DNA of 64,000 nucleotides from Litorivivens sp047622145 (GCA_047622145.1 JBLHMO010000001.1:1-64000), one strand, 5' to 3'. Counted from the stretch's first letter, positions 15,873-24,858 are shown. Program-made: numbers and translations. The notes: generated by a model not told the origin, from the letters alone.

Positions 15873-18309
15873 AAATATTCTCTTCTAGTACGTTAACGAG
15901 CTTGTCACCTAAACCGCCGAGGCCCTTGAGCTGAAATTCCAGCAAAATGGTTTCGTCGTGGCCGAGATCTTTAGACAGTGAATTGTCGTCTGGTTCCAAG
16001 GCGCGTTGGTGTAAGGCTCTGATTGTCCAGCAGCAGCTCTCGTAAGCGACGCCAAACAGGCTTTCAAGCGAGCGGCTGTCTTCCATATCGTAATGCCAGC
16101 GGCCGAACAACTGCCACTGGCGCCCAAGGGGAAAGCTGAGTGAGGCGTCGAATTGTTTGAGTTCCGGCCTATCGTCAGCATCGACGACGGTGAGGCGGCG
16201 CTGGCTGTAGCCGAAATTGTACAGGGTCTGGGGGCCGGTTCGATAGTGCCAGCCAAGATGCGCCTGATTAACGCGCCCATCATTGCGGTCGAGCACCATA
16301 TCCGCCTGTAACCAAAGCTGCTCGGTGGCCTGCCAGCGCATCTCGGTGGCAAGGTCTGAAGAGCGTGCGCTGCGTCGCTCGGAGGTTTCTGCAGCGGCGC
16401 TGCTGCCAGCGGGTTGAATGGTAACGGTGCCGGGAATGCTGATGTTGCTCTTGAGCAGATTGGGGTCGGTGGCGATTGAGCCGGCAACTATCGTGTTGGG
16501 CAGGTCGATGCGGCGATCTTCGAAGTAAAAAGCCTGGCCGATGGCCAGGCGCAAGACTTCACGGCCACTGTCTTGGTCAATAAAACGGCTGCTAAGGCCC
16601 AGCGAAAGCTGCTTGGAATCGTCTATGCGGTCGTAGCCCGCAAAGCGCGATTCACGAAATAGCTGCTGATAGGAGAAGGGCAGCAGGCTGGTATCGAACA
16701 CCGGTTGCGTTTCCTGGCCGGATTCGAAATCGCTGTAAAGATAGTACAAGCGCGGTTCTAGAGTTTGCAGCCAGTCTTGGCCCGAACGCTCGAATACTAG
16801 CGCCGCATCCAAACTCGCCATGGCGGCGGTGACCTCAGGGGTCTCTTCTATAACGCCCTCGTCGAGCTGATAACTGATATGGCGAGATTTGGCCGTGCCG
16901 ATGAGATGGCCGGCGCGGCCAAGGTACGGAAGCTTGAGGCCGGCCTCGGCATAGCTGCGTACGCCGGTAATAAAGATACCGCCTTCGGCGGTAGTGTTGC
17001 TGTTTTCATAGTCAGTCACGTCAGCCAGAAAGAGGGGCTGTGGCCTTAAATTGTGAAGCTCTGGCTGAAACGCCAAGGTCCACTGTGGCAGCTTGCGATA
17101 GGGGTCACTGAGGTTGGCGAGAGTCTGATATTGCTGAACAGCTAGGCTCGAACGCCAAGAGTCACTTTGATAATTGACCCGCGCAAATTGATTGAGGTGG
17201 GTGCTGCGTGCAACCGACAGCGAGGCGAGACTGAGATCAGTAAAGTAGTCGTCGTCGCTAACCTTGGCGTAGTCGATGGCGGTAGACCAGTGTTCATTGA
17301 TCGTGCCCTGCTCAGTCAGGGCCTGCAGCCAGCGGTCGCGATTGGCTTGCTTGTCGTCGTTTAAATAGGCGCTCGATAGTTTCCATTCGCTCCAGCGGTT
17401 GAGGTAGCGGGCTTCGGATTCGAGCATCTCACCACGGCGTTCCAAAAAACGGGGGGTCAGTGTCAGGTCATAATTGGCGGCGAGGTTAATGTAGTAGGGC
17501 ACCGAAATATCCAGCCCGCCGTCACTGGAGGCGATACTGGGCCACAGAAAGCCGGTGCTGCGGCGGTCGTCGATCGGAAAGTCCAGCCAGGGAGTGTAGA
17601 ACACAGGCACCCCTTTGACTCGAAGGCTGGTGTTGCGGGCAATGCCGCGGCCGCTGGCAAAATCGAGCTGAATATCCTCGGCCTTGAGCGCCCAAGCCTC
17701 CGAGTCGGGAGGGCATTGGGTGAATACGGTGTTGGTCAGTTGCAGGGTGTTTTCGGTCTGGCGTTGAAGCAGGCTGGCGCTGGCTCTTAGCCCGCTGTTG
17801 AAGGCCATAAATTGCGCGTTCTCGATGCGGCCTGTGCCGTCCTGGCCACTTAGCTCGGCACTGTCACCGTGAATGATCATGCCGGGCAGCGTGACGATAA
17901 CATCGCCATCGAGCAAAAACTGCTGGCGCTGGCGGTCATATTGCGCACTGCCGGCGTTCACGCCCAGTTGGCCCTTATTCATCACCACATCGCCTTCCAG
18001 TGTCACTACGTTGCCCTCAAGCAGTGAGCGGTCGGCACTGGCGTTTAGGGGGGCATCGTCCGGGAGCAGATCGGCACCCTCCCAATCCCGAACTGGCGGC
18101 AGATAGAGGCCGTCGCAGCCCGGGCCCAGAGCGCAGTTGTTATTGACTGGAAACTCTTGGAGGCTGTACCAGTACCAGCGATTGCTATCGCCTGCGGGCG
18201 CCCTGCAACTGCTATCGTCAGCCGATACGGGGGCGGCTGTCAGGCTACACGCCAAAATGGGTGCAAGTAACAGGCGGCGGCTGGGCTGTGGGCGTGAGAA
18301 GTGATTCAA
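15853..18309 (-). CDS. lptD: LPS-assembly outer-membrane protein LptD
   Basis: LptD is the beta-barrel that, with LptE, inserts lipopolysaccharide in the outer leaflet. The 818-aa precursor has a signal peptide ending near APVSA, an OstA-like beta-jellyroll region (about residues 85-190: LLEGNVVTLEGDVVMNKG) and a long C-terminal barrel. Cysteines follow the family disulfide scheme: a group near the mature N-terminus, one in FTQCPPDSEAW, and the vicinal pair Cys759-Cys760 in ESCCWTI. Its start lies 90 bp from the divergent amgK gene; surA follows with a 20-base overlap. Confidence 0.95.
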   Translation of the reverse strand: MNHFSRPQPSRRLLLAPILACSLTAAPVSADDSSCRAPAGDSNRWYWYSLQEFPVNNNCALGPGCDGLYLPPVRDWEGADLLPDDAPLNASADRSLLEGNVVTLEGDVVMNKGQLGVNAGSAQYDRQRQQFLLDGDVIVTLPGMIIHGDSAELSGQDGTGRIENAQFMAFNSGLRASASLLQRQTENTLQLTNTVFTQCPPDSEAWALKAEDIQLDFASGRGIARNTSLRVKGVPVFYTPWLDFPIDDRRSTGFLWPSIASSDGGLDISVPYYINLAANYDLTLTPRFLERRGEMLESEARYLNRWSEWKLSSAYLNDDKQANRDRWLQALTEQGTINEHWSTAIDYAKVSDDDYFTDLSLASLSVARSTHLNQFARVNYQSDSWRSSLAVQQYQTLANLSDPYRKLPQWTLAFQPELHNLRPQPLFLADVTDYENSNTTAEGGIFITGVRSYAEAGLKLPYLGRAGHLIGTAKSRHISYQLDEGVIEETPEVTAAMASLDAALVFERSGQDWLQTLEPRLYYLYSDFESGQETQPVFDTSLLPFSYQQLFRESRFAGYDRIDDSKQLSLGLSSRFIDQDSGREVLRLAIGQAFYFEDRRIDLPNTIVAGSIATDPNLLKSNISIPGTVTIQPAGSSAAAETSERRSARSSDLATEMRWQATEQLWLQADMVLDRNDGRVNQAHLGWHYRTGPQTLYNFGYSQRRLTVVDADDRPELKQFDASLSFPLGRQWQLFGRWHYDMEDSRSLESLFGVAYESCCWTIRALHQRALEPDDNSLSKDLGHDETILLEFQLKGLGGLGDKLVNVLEENIFGYQDD

Positions 18310-18399
18310 TGGAATTAGTCAGGCTGATTAATGCAGGGTGGATGATAATGGATTCTTTGGTAGGATGCCCGCCTGCTGAAAAAATAAAGGCAAAAGGGC

Positions 18400-19356
18400 A
18401 TGGATGAGCGACTTCGGCAATGGTGTGCGGCGCAATTGGCGGTTGCGGAGGAGAGACTGGCGCCAGCGGAAAATGTAGCTGGCGATGCCAGCTTTCGCTG
18501 CTATTACCGGCTTCGCCTAGATGACGGCCGCAGCTATATCGTGATGGATGCGCCGCCGGATAAAGTGGCCAGCCAGCCCTTTGTCGATGTGGCAAATCGC
18601 CTGCGCACAGCGGGAGTGCGCGCGCCGGGCATTGTAGCCTGCGATTTGGCGCAGGGCTGGATGTTGCTTGAAGATTTGGGTGACGAGCTCTACAAGCAGG
18701 CTTTTAAGGGCGGCGACAGCGCCGCTCTGATGGCGCAGATATTTGATGTGCTTGAAGTACAAGCCACTGCAGTGGCGCCTGAGGGGCTGGAGTCCTACAG
18801 TCGTGGCAAACTTCAGATCGAGCTGGATTTATTTCCCGATTGGTATCTGGACGTTGAGCGCAGGAATCCTTTTTCCGAGGCAGAGCGCGCCCAGTGGAAC
18901 CACCTCTGTCGGCTGCTCTGCGACAGCGCGGCCGAGCAGCCCCAGGTCTTTGTTCACCGGGACTTTCATTCCTGCAACCTGATGTACCTAGGCGGAGCTG
19001 CTCCTGGCGTCATCGATTTTCAAGATGCAGTCCTCGGCCCTCTGACTTACGATTTGATGTCCATATTGCTGGACCGCTATATCGGCTGGCCGCGCCCACG
19101 TCTGGAGGCCTGGATGGAGGAATTTCGCCAGCGTGTTGCGCCGGAAGTGGATGCCCACTGCTGGCAGCGGTGGTGCGACTTGATGGGCTTGCAGCGTAAC
19201 TTCAAAATTATCGGTATTTTTGCACGCCTATCACACCGCGATAACAAAAGCGGGTATCTTGAGCTCATTCCGCGTTTTGCCGGCTATGTGCGCGATGTGT
19301 TGAATCGCTACGCTGAATTTCAAGACTACCTCCCCCTACTGGAGCACCGGCTATGA
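18400..19356 (+). CDS. amgK: Anomeric N-acetylmuramate/N-acetylglucosamine kinase
   Basis: AmgK phosphorylates the anomeric carbon of MurNAc in a salvage route that feeds UDP-MurNAc without de novo MurA/MurB steps, as described in Pseudomonas. The 318-aa protein has the aminoglycoside-phosphotransferase fold: a glycine/nucleotide region in the first 60 residues (DASFRCYYRLRLDDGRSYIV), the catalytic Brenner motif VHRDFHSCNLMY near residue 187 and the metal-binding VIDFQDAVLGP near 206. It overlaps murU by 4 bases and diverges from lptD, the same arrangement as in Pseudomonas. Function is assigned from this operon and motifs. Confidence 0.92.
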   Translation: MDERLRQWCAAQLAVAEERLAPAENVAGDASFRCYYRLRLDDGRSYIVMDAPPDKVASQPFVDVANRLRTAGVRAPGIVACDLAQGWMLLEDLGDELYKQAFKGGDSAALMAQIFDVLEVQATAVAPEGLESYSRGKLQIELDLFPDWYLDVERRNPFSEAERAQWNHLCRLLCDSAAEQPQVFVHRDFHSCNLMYLGGAAPGVIDFQDAVLGPLTYDLMSILLDRYIGWPRPRLEAWMEEFRQRVAPEVDAHCWQRWCDLMGLQRNFKIIGIFARLSHRDNKSGYLELIPRFAGYVRDVLNRYAEFQDYLPLLEHRL

Positions 19357-20027
19357 AGGCGATGATATTGGCTGCGGGTCTGGGTAAGCGCATGCGGCCA
19401 CTGACCACTGTTCGCCCTAAGCCGCTGCTGAAAGTGAATGGCAAGGCCTTGATCGACTATCAGCTGGAGCGTCTGGCTGCTGTCGGCGTGCGCGATGTCG
19501 TTATCAACCATTACTGGCTGGGCGAGCAAATTGAAGCCCATGTTGGCGCTGGCGAAGCTTATGGCCTAAGTGTGTGCTATTCCGCGGAGAATGAGTTGCT
19601 GGATACCGCGGGCGGCATGATTAATGCCCTGCCGCTGTTGGGCGACGCCCCCTTTCTACTGATTAATGGCGACGTCTGGTGCGATTACCCCTTTAAGGCC
19701 CTGCTCGAAAGGACGGTGCAAAGTGCGCATCTGGTGATGGTAGATAATCCAGAACACAACGACGGTGGTGACTTCTATTTGCGTGAGGGCCTGCTATATA
19801 TCGAGGGGCCGGGTGAGGCGCTGACTTATGCCGGTATTGCGCTTATCAATCCCAGCTTGTTTGCGGGTAGCGAGGGCGGTTGCCTACCACTGAGACCCTT
19901 TCTTGAGCGAGCCATCGAGCTCGGTGCTGTCAGCGCCGAGCATTTTCAGCGGGAGTGGGTGGACGTTGGTACGCCCGAACGCCTAATTGAACTCGATGCT
20001 CGGGTGAGCGCCACAGTTGACGCATAG
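19353..20027 (+). CDS. murU: N-acetylmuramate alpha-1-phosphate uridylyltransferase
   Basis: MurU converts MurNAc-1-phosphate, made by AmgK, and UTP to UDP-MurNAc. The 224-aa protein begins MKAMILAAGLGKRMRPLT and continues RPKPLLKVNGKALIDY, the nucleotidyltransferase signature with the Gly-rich loop and catalytic Lys. The metal-binding Asp is in FLLINGDVW, and a later VDVGTPERL matches the family end. The 4-base overlap with amgK supports coupled translation. The third enzyme of the pathway, the phosphatase MupP, is not encoded next to them, though the Gph-like gene 0.8 kb downstream is from the same superfamily. Confidence 0.93.
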   Translation: MKAMILAAGLGKRMRPLTTVRPKPLLKVNGKALIDYQLERLAAVGVRDVVINHYWLGEQIEAHVGAGEAYGLSVCYSAENELLDTAGGMINALPLLGDAPFLLINGDVWCDYPFKALLERTVQSAHLVMVDNPEHNDGGDFYLREGLLYIEGPGEALTYAGIALINPSLFAGSEGGCLPLRPFLERAIELGAVSAEHFQREWVDVGTPERLIELDARVSATVDA

Positions 20028-20115
20028 TTATCATCAAGACTATCTGATTGCGGGCTTATAAGGCTGCAGTTAACGCGGTAAACTACTCGCTTTCGCAAAG
20101 CTGCTGAGATTATCA

Positions 20116-20784
20116 ATGTCTGACTATTGGATCGCCCCTTCCATATTATCCGCCAATTTTGCCTGCCTTGGCGCTGAAGTAGATGCCGTATTGGAAGCAG
20201 GTGCCGACGTGGTTCACTTTGATGTGATGGACAACCATTACGTCCCCAATCTCACCATTGGACCGATGGTCTGCAAAGCGCTGCGCGATCACGGTGTTAC
20301 CGCCCCGATCGACGTGCATTTAATGGTGCAGCCGGTTGATAGCCTGATCGGCATGTTTGCCGAGTCTGGAGCCAGCTATATCACCTTTCATCCGGATGCC
20401 TCCACCCATGTCGATCGTTCGCTGCAGCTAATTCGCGATGCCGGTTGCAAAGCTGGGCTGGTGCTCAATCCTGCGCTGACTCCAGACTGCCTGCGCTACG
20501 TAATGGATCGGCTCGACATGATCTTGCTGATGTCGGTTAACCCCGGGTTTGGTGGCCAAAAATTTATTCCCTCCACCATCGACAAGGTGCGCGAAGTGCG
20601 CGGCCTGATTGATGCCAGTGGCTACGATATTCGGCTGGAAGTCGACGGCGGCATTTCGGCAAAAAATATTGCAGAAATCGCTGCCGCGGGAGCCGATACC
20701 TTCGTTGCCGGCTCGGCCATTTTCAGTGCCGACAACTACAAGAATGTTATCGACGAGATGCGCGCGCAACTGGCCTCTGTCTAA
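20116..20784 (+). CDS. rpe: Ribulose-phosphate 3-epimerase
   Basis: Rpe interconverts ribulose-5-phosphate and xylulose-5-phosphate in the pentose phosphate pathway. The 222-aa TIM barrel starts SDYWIAPSILSANFACLG and shows HFDVMDNHYVPNLTIGPM with metal ligands, DVHLMVQP, LMSVNPGFGGQKFI and the second catalytic Asp in EVDGGISAKNI. It is 6 bp from gph and heads the rpe-gph-trpE neighbourhood conserved in Pseudomonas. Confidence 0.97.
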   Translation: MSDYWIAPSILSANFACLGAEVDAVLEAGADVVHFDVMDNHYVPNLTIGPMVCKALRDHGVTAPIDVHLMVQPVDSLIGMFAESGASYITFHPDASTHVDRSLQLIRDAGCKAGLVLNPALTPDCLRYVMDRLDMILLMSVNPGFGGQKFIPSTIDKVREVRGLIDASGYDIRLEVDGGISAKNIAEIAAAGADTFVAGSAIFSADNYKNVIDEMRAQLASV

Positions 20785-20790
20785 ATCTCA

Positions 20791-21477
20791 GTGAATCTTC
20801 TCGATAGTATTCTGGGGCGGTCGCCGTTGGCATTGTTATTCGATCTTGACGGCACCTTGGTCGACAGCGCGCCGGATTTGGCCGCGGCGCTCGATGTTGC
20901 GCTTGTGGCTGGCGGATACAGCGCAGCGGGCATTGACGCCGCGCGCTACTGGGTAGGCAATGGTGCCCGCAAACTGCTGCAGCGGGCATTGGCCCATGCG
21001 CGCGAGTGCGAAGAAGCCCAGCTCGATGACGCAGAATTAGACCGGCTGCTCACGCATTTCTTCCAGGTTTATGAAGGCGCCTGCACCCAAAAAACGGTGT
21101 TATACCCCGGCGTGATGCCGGCGCTTCAGTGCTGGCATGACAGCGGAATTCGTATGGCCTGCGTTACCAATAAGCCTGAGCGCTTCGCACGCATTATTGT
21201 TGAGCATTTTGGCTTGAGCACAGTGATGCCTGTGGTATTGGGCGGCGATAGTCTGCCGACGCGTAAACCCGAACCCGAGCTCTTGCTTGAAGCTTGTAGG
21301 CAACTGTCGGTAGCGGTTGCCGAGGTCATTATGGTCGGCGATTCCAGCAATGACATACTGGCCGCGCGCGCTGCCGGTATGCCGGTGATTGCGGTGCCCT
21401 ACGGCTATAATTACGGCAGTGACATTGCTGACGCGAATCCGGACTTAGTGATCGATAGCTTTGATTTGCTGTTATAA
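20791..21477 (+). CDS. gph: Phosphoglycolate phosphatase (HAD family)
   Basis: Gph dephosphorylates 2-phosphoglycolate, a product of oxidative DNA damage repair. The 228-aa product starts at GTG (20791) and carries HAD motifs in order: LLFDLDGTLVDSAPD near residue 13, the Thr of ACVTNKPERF, the Lys in TRKPEPELLLEAC and the acidic MVGDSSNDILAARAAG. It lies 6 bp after rpe, in the rpe-gph-trp order of Pseudomonas. Because MupP (MurNAc-6-phosphate phosphatase) is a close relative and amgK-murU is only 0.8 kb away, a MupP role cannot be excluded by motif alone, but the rpe linkage favours Gph. Confidence 0.9.
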   Translation: MNLLDSILGRSPLALLFDLDGTLVDSAPDLAAALDVALVAGGYSAAGIDAARYWVGNGARKLLQRALAHARECEEAQLDDAELDRLLTHFFQVYEGACTQKTVLYPGVMPALQCWHDSGIRMACVTNKPERFARIIVEHFGLSTVMPVVLGGDSLPTRKPEPELLLEACRQLSVAVAEVIMVGDSSNDILAARAAGMPVIAVPYGYNYGSDIADANPDLVIDSFDLLL

Positions 21478-21534
21478 GGCGTCGGTGTGGAAGTCTTATA
21501 CGGCAGCTACCATGGGTAAACCCGCTTGGGAGGT

Positions 21535-21562
21535 TTTACAAATGGAGGCTGTCGGGTAGAAT
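21535..21562 (+). promoter_or_regulatory. Candidate sigma-70 promoter of the trp operon
   Basis: A -35 box TTTACA (21535-21540) and a -10 box TAGAAT (21557-21562) are separated by 16 bases. Transcription would begin near 21569, about 30 bases before the leader peptide start. I saw no match to the E. coli TrpR operator around it. Confidence 0.6.
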
Positions 21563-21593
21563 GCTGGCTTCCAACTCTTTTTCTGATCTGGAG

Positions 21594-21694
21594 AAAACGG
21601 TGATCTGCGACGCCCGCACAGCGCTGCAATCTCATACCCGCCGATGGCGATGGTAGGCTACGTTACGCCCCCAACATCGTTATTTACCGTTTTT
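21594..21694 (+). promoter_or_regulatory. Probable trp attenuator region
   Basis: The leader transcript spans trpL and ends in a run of five Ts (21690-21694) just before trpE. An 8-base stretch AAAACGGT (21594-21601), covering the trpL start, is complementary to ACCGTTTT (21686-21693), and CGATG (21648-21652) can pair with CATCG (21675-21679). These allow alternative folds, but no classical GC-rich terminator directly precedes the T-run, so the mechanism is unresolved. Confidence 0.45.
21600..21656 (+). CDS. trpL: Tryptophan operon leader peptide
   Basis: A very short ORF begins at GTG (21600), with GGAG eight bases upstream, and ends TAG at 21656. It encodes 18 residues, MICDARTALQSHTRRWRW, with two Trp codons as residues 16 and 18, immediately before the stop. 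It lies between a promoter-like sequence and trpE, the position expected of a trp attenuation leader, and is far too short for routine ORF calling. Ribosome stalling at the Trp codons when charged tRNA-Trp is low would alter folding of the following RNA. The Arg-Trp-Arg-Trp ending could arise by chance, but strong placement and a plausible ribosome-binding site support it. Confidence 0.75.
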   Translation: MICDARTALQSHTRRWRW

Positions 21695-21707
21695 GAAGGA
21701 TAGTGCA

Positions 21708-23231
21708 GTGACTCCCGAACAATTTGCCGAACTGGCCCAGCAGCCCTATAACCGCATCCCTGTGTACCGGGATGTTCTCGCCGACCTTGATACTCCGCTC
21801 AGCGCCTACCTGAAATTGGCACGTGGTCCCTACAGCTACCTGTTTGAATCTGTTGAAGGCGGCGAGAAGTGGGGGCGATATTCCATTATCGGCCTCCGGG
21901 CGACCACGGTACTCACCGTACGCGGGCAAGATATCAGCGTGAGCGAGAGCGGAGTGGTGGTCGAAACCAGTCGCAGTGCTGACCCTTTGATATTTGTTGA
22001 GGCTTTTCAAAAGCGCTATCGCGCACCTGATTTGGAACAGTTGCCCGCGTTCAATGGCGGCCTGGTGGGATATTTTGGTTACGACACCGTGCGCTATGTT
22101 GAGCCGCGACTTGTGGCCAGTTGCCCTCCTGACAAACTTGGCAATCCGGATATTCTACTGATGCTGTCCGAGGAGCTGGTGGTTTTTGACAATCTGGCCG
22201 GGGTGATCACGCTGATTGTTCACGCCGACCCGAACACGCCGGATGCCTACCACTTGGCGCAGCAGCGTTTGAATGATCTGGAAGCGCTCATGGCCGGGCC
22301 TGCTCCAACGCTCCAGGCACCGTTGACGGAGCCTGGAGATTTGCCCGAATCTGCATTCGAATCTGAAGTGGGTGAAGACGGTTACAGCGCCATGGTTGAG
22401 CGCGTGAAAGAATACACGCTCGCGGGCGATGTCATGCAAGTGGTGCCGTCCCAGCGTCTTTCTACGTCGTTTAATGCCGACCCGGTTAACCTCTATCGCG
22501 CCTTGCGCCGCCTCAATCCCTCGCCATATATGTTTTATCTGGACCTCGACGATTTTCATATTGTTGGCTCAAGTCCAGAAATTCTGGCGCGGGTCGAAGG
22601 CGATGAAATTACCTTGCGCCCTATCGCCGGTACCCGCCGTCGCGGTCATACCGAGGCTGAAGACAAGGCCATGGAAGCGGAATTGCTGGCCGACCCGAAA
22701 GAGATTGCCGAGCACTTGATGTTGATCGATCTGGGCCGCAACGATGTTGGCCGAGTCGCGCAAACCGGCTCGGTGGTCGTCACCGATCAAATGGTGGTGG
22801 AGCGCTACTCCCACGTTATGCATATTGTTTCCAATGTGACCGGCAAACTCAAAAAAGGTCTGTCGGCTATGGATGTACTGCGAGCCAGCTTGCCGGCAGG
22901 AACGCTCAGCGGTGCCCCCAAAGTGCGAGCGATGGAGATTATCGACGAGCTCGAGCCTGTAAAGCGCGGCGTATACGGTGGCGCAGTGGGCTATCTCGGT
23001 TTTAACGGCAATATGGATACCGCCATCGCAATTCGCACTGCGGTAATCAAAAACAAGCGTCTGTATGTGCAGGCCGGTGGTGGCATTGTTGCCGATTCAG
23101 TACCGCGGCTGGAATGGAAAGAAACCATGAACAAGGCGCGGGCGATGTTTCGCGCTGCGGCTATGGTTCAGGGTGTTGGCATTTCTGAAGCCAGCACGAC
23201 TGATGTCGACCCTAAAAAGGGAGGGCAATAA
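21708..23231 (+). CDS. trpE: Anthranilate synthase component I
   Basis: TrpE makes anthranilate from chorismate using ammonia supplied by TrpG. I start it at GTG 21708 (MTPEQFAELAQQPYNRIPVY), which has AAGGA eight bases upstream; a TTG five codons earlier lies in the T-run of the leader. The 507-aa protein shows the N-terminal feedback-inhibition element (YSYLFESVEGGEKWGRYSII) and the chorismate-binding core: LRPIAGTRRRG, LIDLGRNDVGRV, LPAGTLSGAPKVRAME and YVQAGGGIVADS. trpG follows after one base. The GDVMQVVPSQR segment matches the family. Confidence 0.97.
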   Translation: MTPEQFAELAQQPYNRIPVYRDVLADLDTPLSAYLKLARGPYSYLFESVEGGEKWGRYSIIGLRATTVLTVRGQDISVSESGVVVETSRSADPLIFVEAFQKRYRAPDLEQLPAFNGGLVGYFGYDTVRYVEPRLVASCPPDKLGNPDILLMLSEELVVFDNLAGVITLIVHADPNTPDAYHLAQQRLNDLEALMAGPAPTLQAPLTEPGDLPESAFESEVGEDGYSAMVERVKEYTLAGDVMQVVPSQRLSTSFNADPVNLYRALRRLNPSPYMFYLDLDDFHIVGSSPEILARVEGDEITLRPIAGTRRRGHTEAEDKAMEAELLADPKEIAEHLMLIDLGRNDVGRVAQTGSVVVTDQMVVERYSHVMHIVSNVTGKLKKGLSAMDVLRASLPAGTLSGAPKVRAMEIIDELEPVKRGVYGGAVGYLGFNGNMDTAIAIRTAVIKNKRLYVQAGGGIVADSVPRLEWKETMNKARAMFRAAAMVQGVGISEASTTDVDPKKGGQ

Positions 23232-23232
23232 C

Positions 23233-23811
23233 ATGTTATTGATGATCGATAACTACGACTCCTTTACTTACAACATAGTGCAGTACCTCGGCGAGCTGAA
23301 GGCCGACGTTAAGGTTGTTCGCAACGATGAACTGACCGTTGCGCAAATGCAGGTACTCAAGCCCGAGCGTTTGGTTGTGTCGCCGGGACCCTGTACTCCG
23401 AATGAAGCGGGTGCATCTATGGCGGCAATCGAATCCTTTGCCGGCAAAATTCCGATATTAGGTATTTGCCTTGGTCACCAGAGTATTGGACAAGTCTATG
23501 GCGGCGAGATTGTGCGCGCACGGCAAGTCATGCATGGCAAAACCTCACCTATTTATCACAGCGGTGCCGGTGTGTTTGAGGGCTTGAATAATCCACTGAC
23601 GGCAACGCGCTATCACTCACTGATTATTGCTAAATCGAGTTTGCCGGCCTGTTTGGAAATGACAGCGTGGACGCAAACCGAGAGTGGCGTTGTCGATGAG
23701 ATCATGGGTGTTCGCCACAAAACACTGGACGTGGAAGGTGTGCAGTTTCACCCAGAGTCGATATTGAGTGAGCACGGACATGACATGCTCGCCAATTTTT
23801 TGAAGCGTTGA
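23233..23811 (+). CDS. trpG: Anthranilate synthase component II (glutamine amidotransferase)
   Basis: TrpG releases ammonia from glutamine for TrpE. The ATG at 23233 (MLLMIDNYDSFTYNIVQYLG) has AGGGAGG ten bases upstream and is chosen over an in-frame start inside trpE. The 192-aa class I amidotransferase shows VSPGPCTPNEAG, the nucleophile Cys in LGICLGHQSIG near residue 80 and the His-Glu pair in VQFHPESIL. It lies between trpE and trpD, with 1- and 10-base gaps; in Pseudomonas-type bacteria this copy also serves folate (pabA) and may do so here. Confidence 0.96.
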   Translation: MLLMIDNYDSFTYNIVQYLGELKADVKVVRNDELTVAQMQVLKPERLVVSPGPCTPNEAGASMAAIESFAGKIPILGICLGHQSIGQVYGGEIVRARQVMHGKTSPIYHSGAGVFEGLNNPLTATRYHSLIIAKSSLPACLEMTAWTQTESGVVDEIMGVRHKTLDVEGVQFHPESILSEHGHDMLANFLKR

Positions 23812-23821
23812 GGACAGCACA

Positions 23822-24856
23822 ATGAATATAAAATCCGCGCTGGATCGCGCAGTGCAGAACTTGAGTTTGAGCACCGAAGAAATGGCATCGGTTATGCGCG
23901 ATATTATGACCGGCCAGTGCACCGATGCGCAGATCGGTGCTTTTCTTATTGCGCTGCGGATGAAGAGTGAAAGCGTTGACGAGATCGAAGGCGCCGCTAG
24001 GGTTATGCGTGAGCTTGCGACGCCGGTTGATATCAGCGGTCTAGAAAATGTTGTTGATATTGTTGGCACCGGCGGTGATGGCGCCAACCTGTTTAACGTG
24101 TCGTCGGCCAGTAGTTTTGTCGCGGCGGCGGCCGGCGCTCACGTGGCCAAACACGGCAATCGATCAGTGTCATCAAAAAGCGGCAGCGCAGACTTGCTGG
24201 AGACGGCGGGAATCAAGCTGGATTTGAGCGCCGAGCAAGTGGCTCGCTGTATTCGCGAAGTAGGCGTGGGTTTTATGTTTGCGGTTAACCATCACAGTGC
24301 CATGAAGCACGCGATAGGTCCGCGCAAGGAAATTGGCCAGCGCACTATTTTTAATATTCTTGGCCCGCTCACTAACCCCGCTGGCGTTACTCGACTGTTA
24401 ATGGGTGTTTTCAGCGCCGAACTTTGTCGGCCAATGGCGGAAGTCTTAAAACGGCTGGGTGCAGAGCACGTCATGGTCGTGCATTCAAAAGACGGCTTGG
24501 ATGAAATAAGCCTCGCCGCGCAGACGGTGGTGGCCGAACTTAAGGACGACGAGATTCGCGAATACACTATTAGCCCGGAAGATTTGGGTCTTGCGAGCCG
24601 CAGTCTGCTTGGCTTGGATGTGAGTGACAGTGACGCATCACTTGCACTGATCAGCAACGCTTTCTCGAAGCGCAGCAATGAAGCCGCCGACAAGGCGGCC
24701 GATATGGTCGCGTTGAATGCGGGCGCTGCCCTCTACGTAGCTGGAGTCAGTTCTTCACTTAAGCAGGGCGTGGCCTTGGCACAGGACGTGATTGCCAGTG
24801 GTCAGGCGCTGGAGAAAATGCGCGAACTGGCCAGCTTTAGTCAGGAGATGAGCTAG
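23822..24856 (+). CDS. trpD: Anthranilate phosphoribosyltransferase
   Basis: TrpD joins anthranilate to PRPP. The 344-aa protein shows the PRPP-binding DIVGTGGDGANLFNVSS near residue 80, KHGNRSVSSKSGSADLLE, NHHSAMKHAIGPRKEIG and FNILGPLTNPAGV, in the standard order. Length agrees with the family (about 340). The gap to trpC is two bases, so trpG-trpD-trpC are one transcript. Confidence 0.97.
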   Translation: MNIKSALDRAVQNLSLSTEEMASVMRDIMTGQCTDAQIGAFLIALRMKSESVDEIEGAARVMRELATPVDISGLENVVDIVGTGGDGANLFNVSSASSFVAAAAGAHVAKHGNRSVSSKSGSADLLETAGIKLDLSAEQVARCIREVGVGFMFAVNHHSAMKHAIGPRKEIGQRTIFNILGPLTNPAGVTRLLMGVFSAELCRPMAEVLKRLGAEHVMVVHSKDGLDEISLAAQTVVAELKDDEIREYTISPEDLGLASRSLLGLDVSDSDASLALISNAFSKRSNEAADKAADMVALNAGAALYVAGVSSSLKQGVALAQDVIASGQALEKMRELASFSQEMS

Positions 24857-24858
24857 GG

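Noticed and set aside
20791..21477. Calling the HAD gene MupP
   Set aside because: Proximity to amgK-murU is suggestive, but it is coupled to rpe and upstream of trpE exactly as Pseudomonas gph; motifs cannot separate the two.
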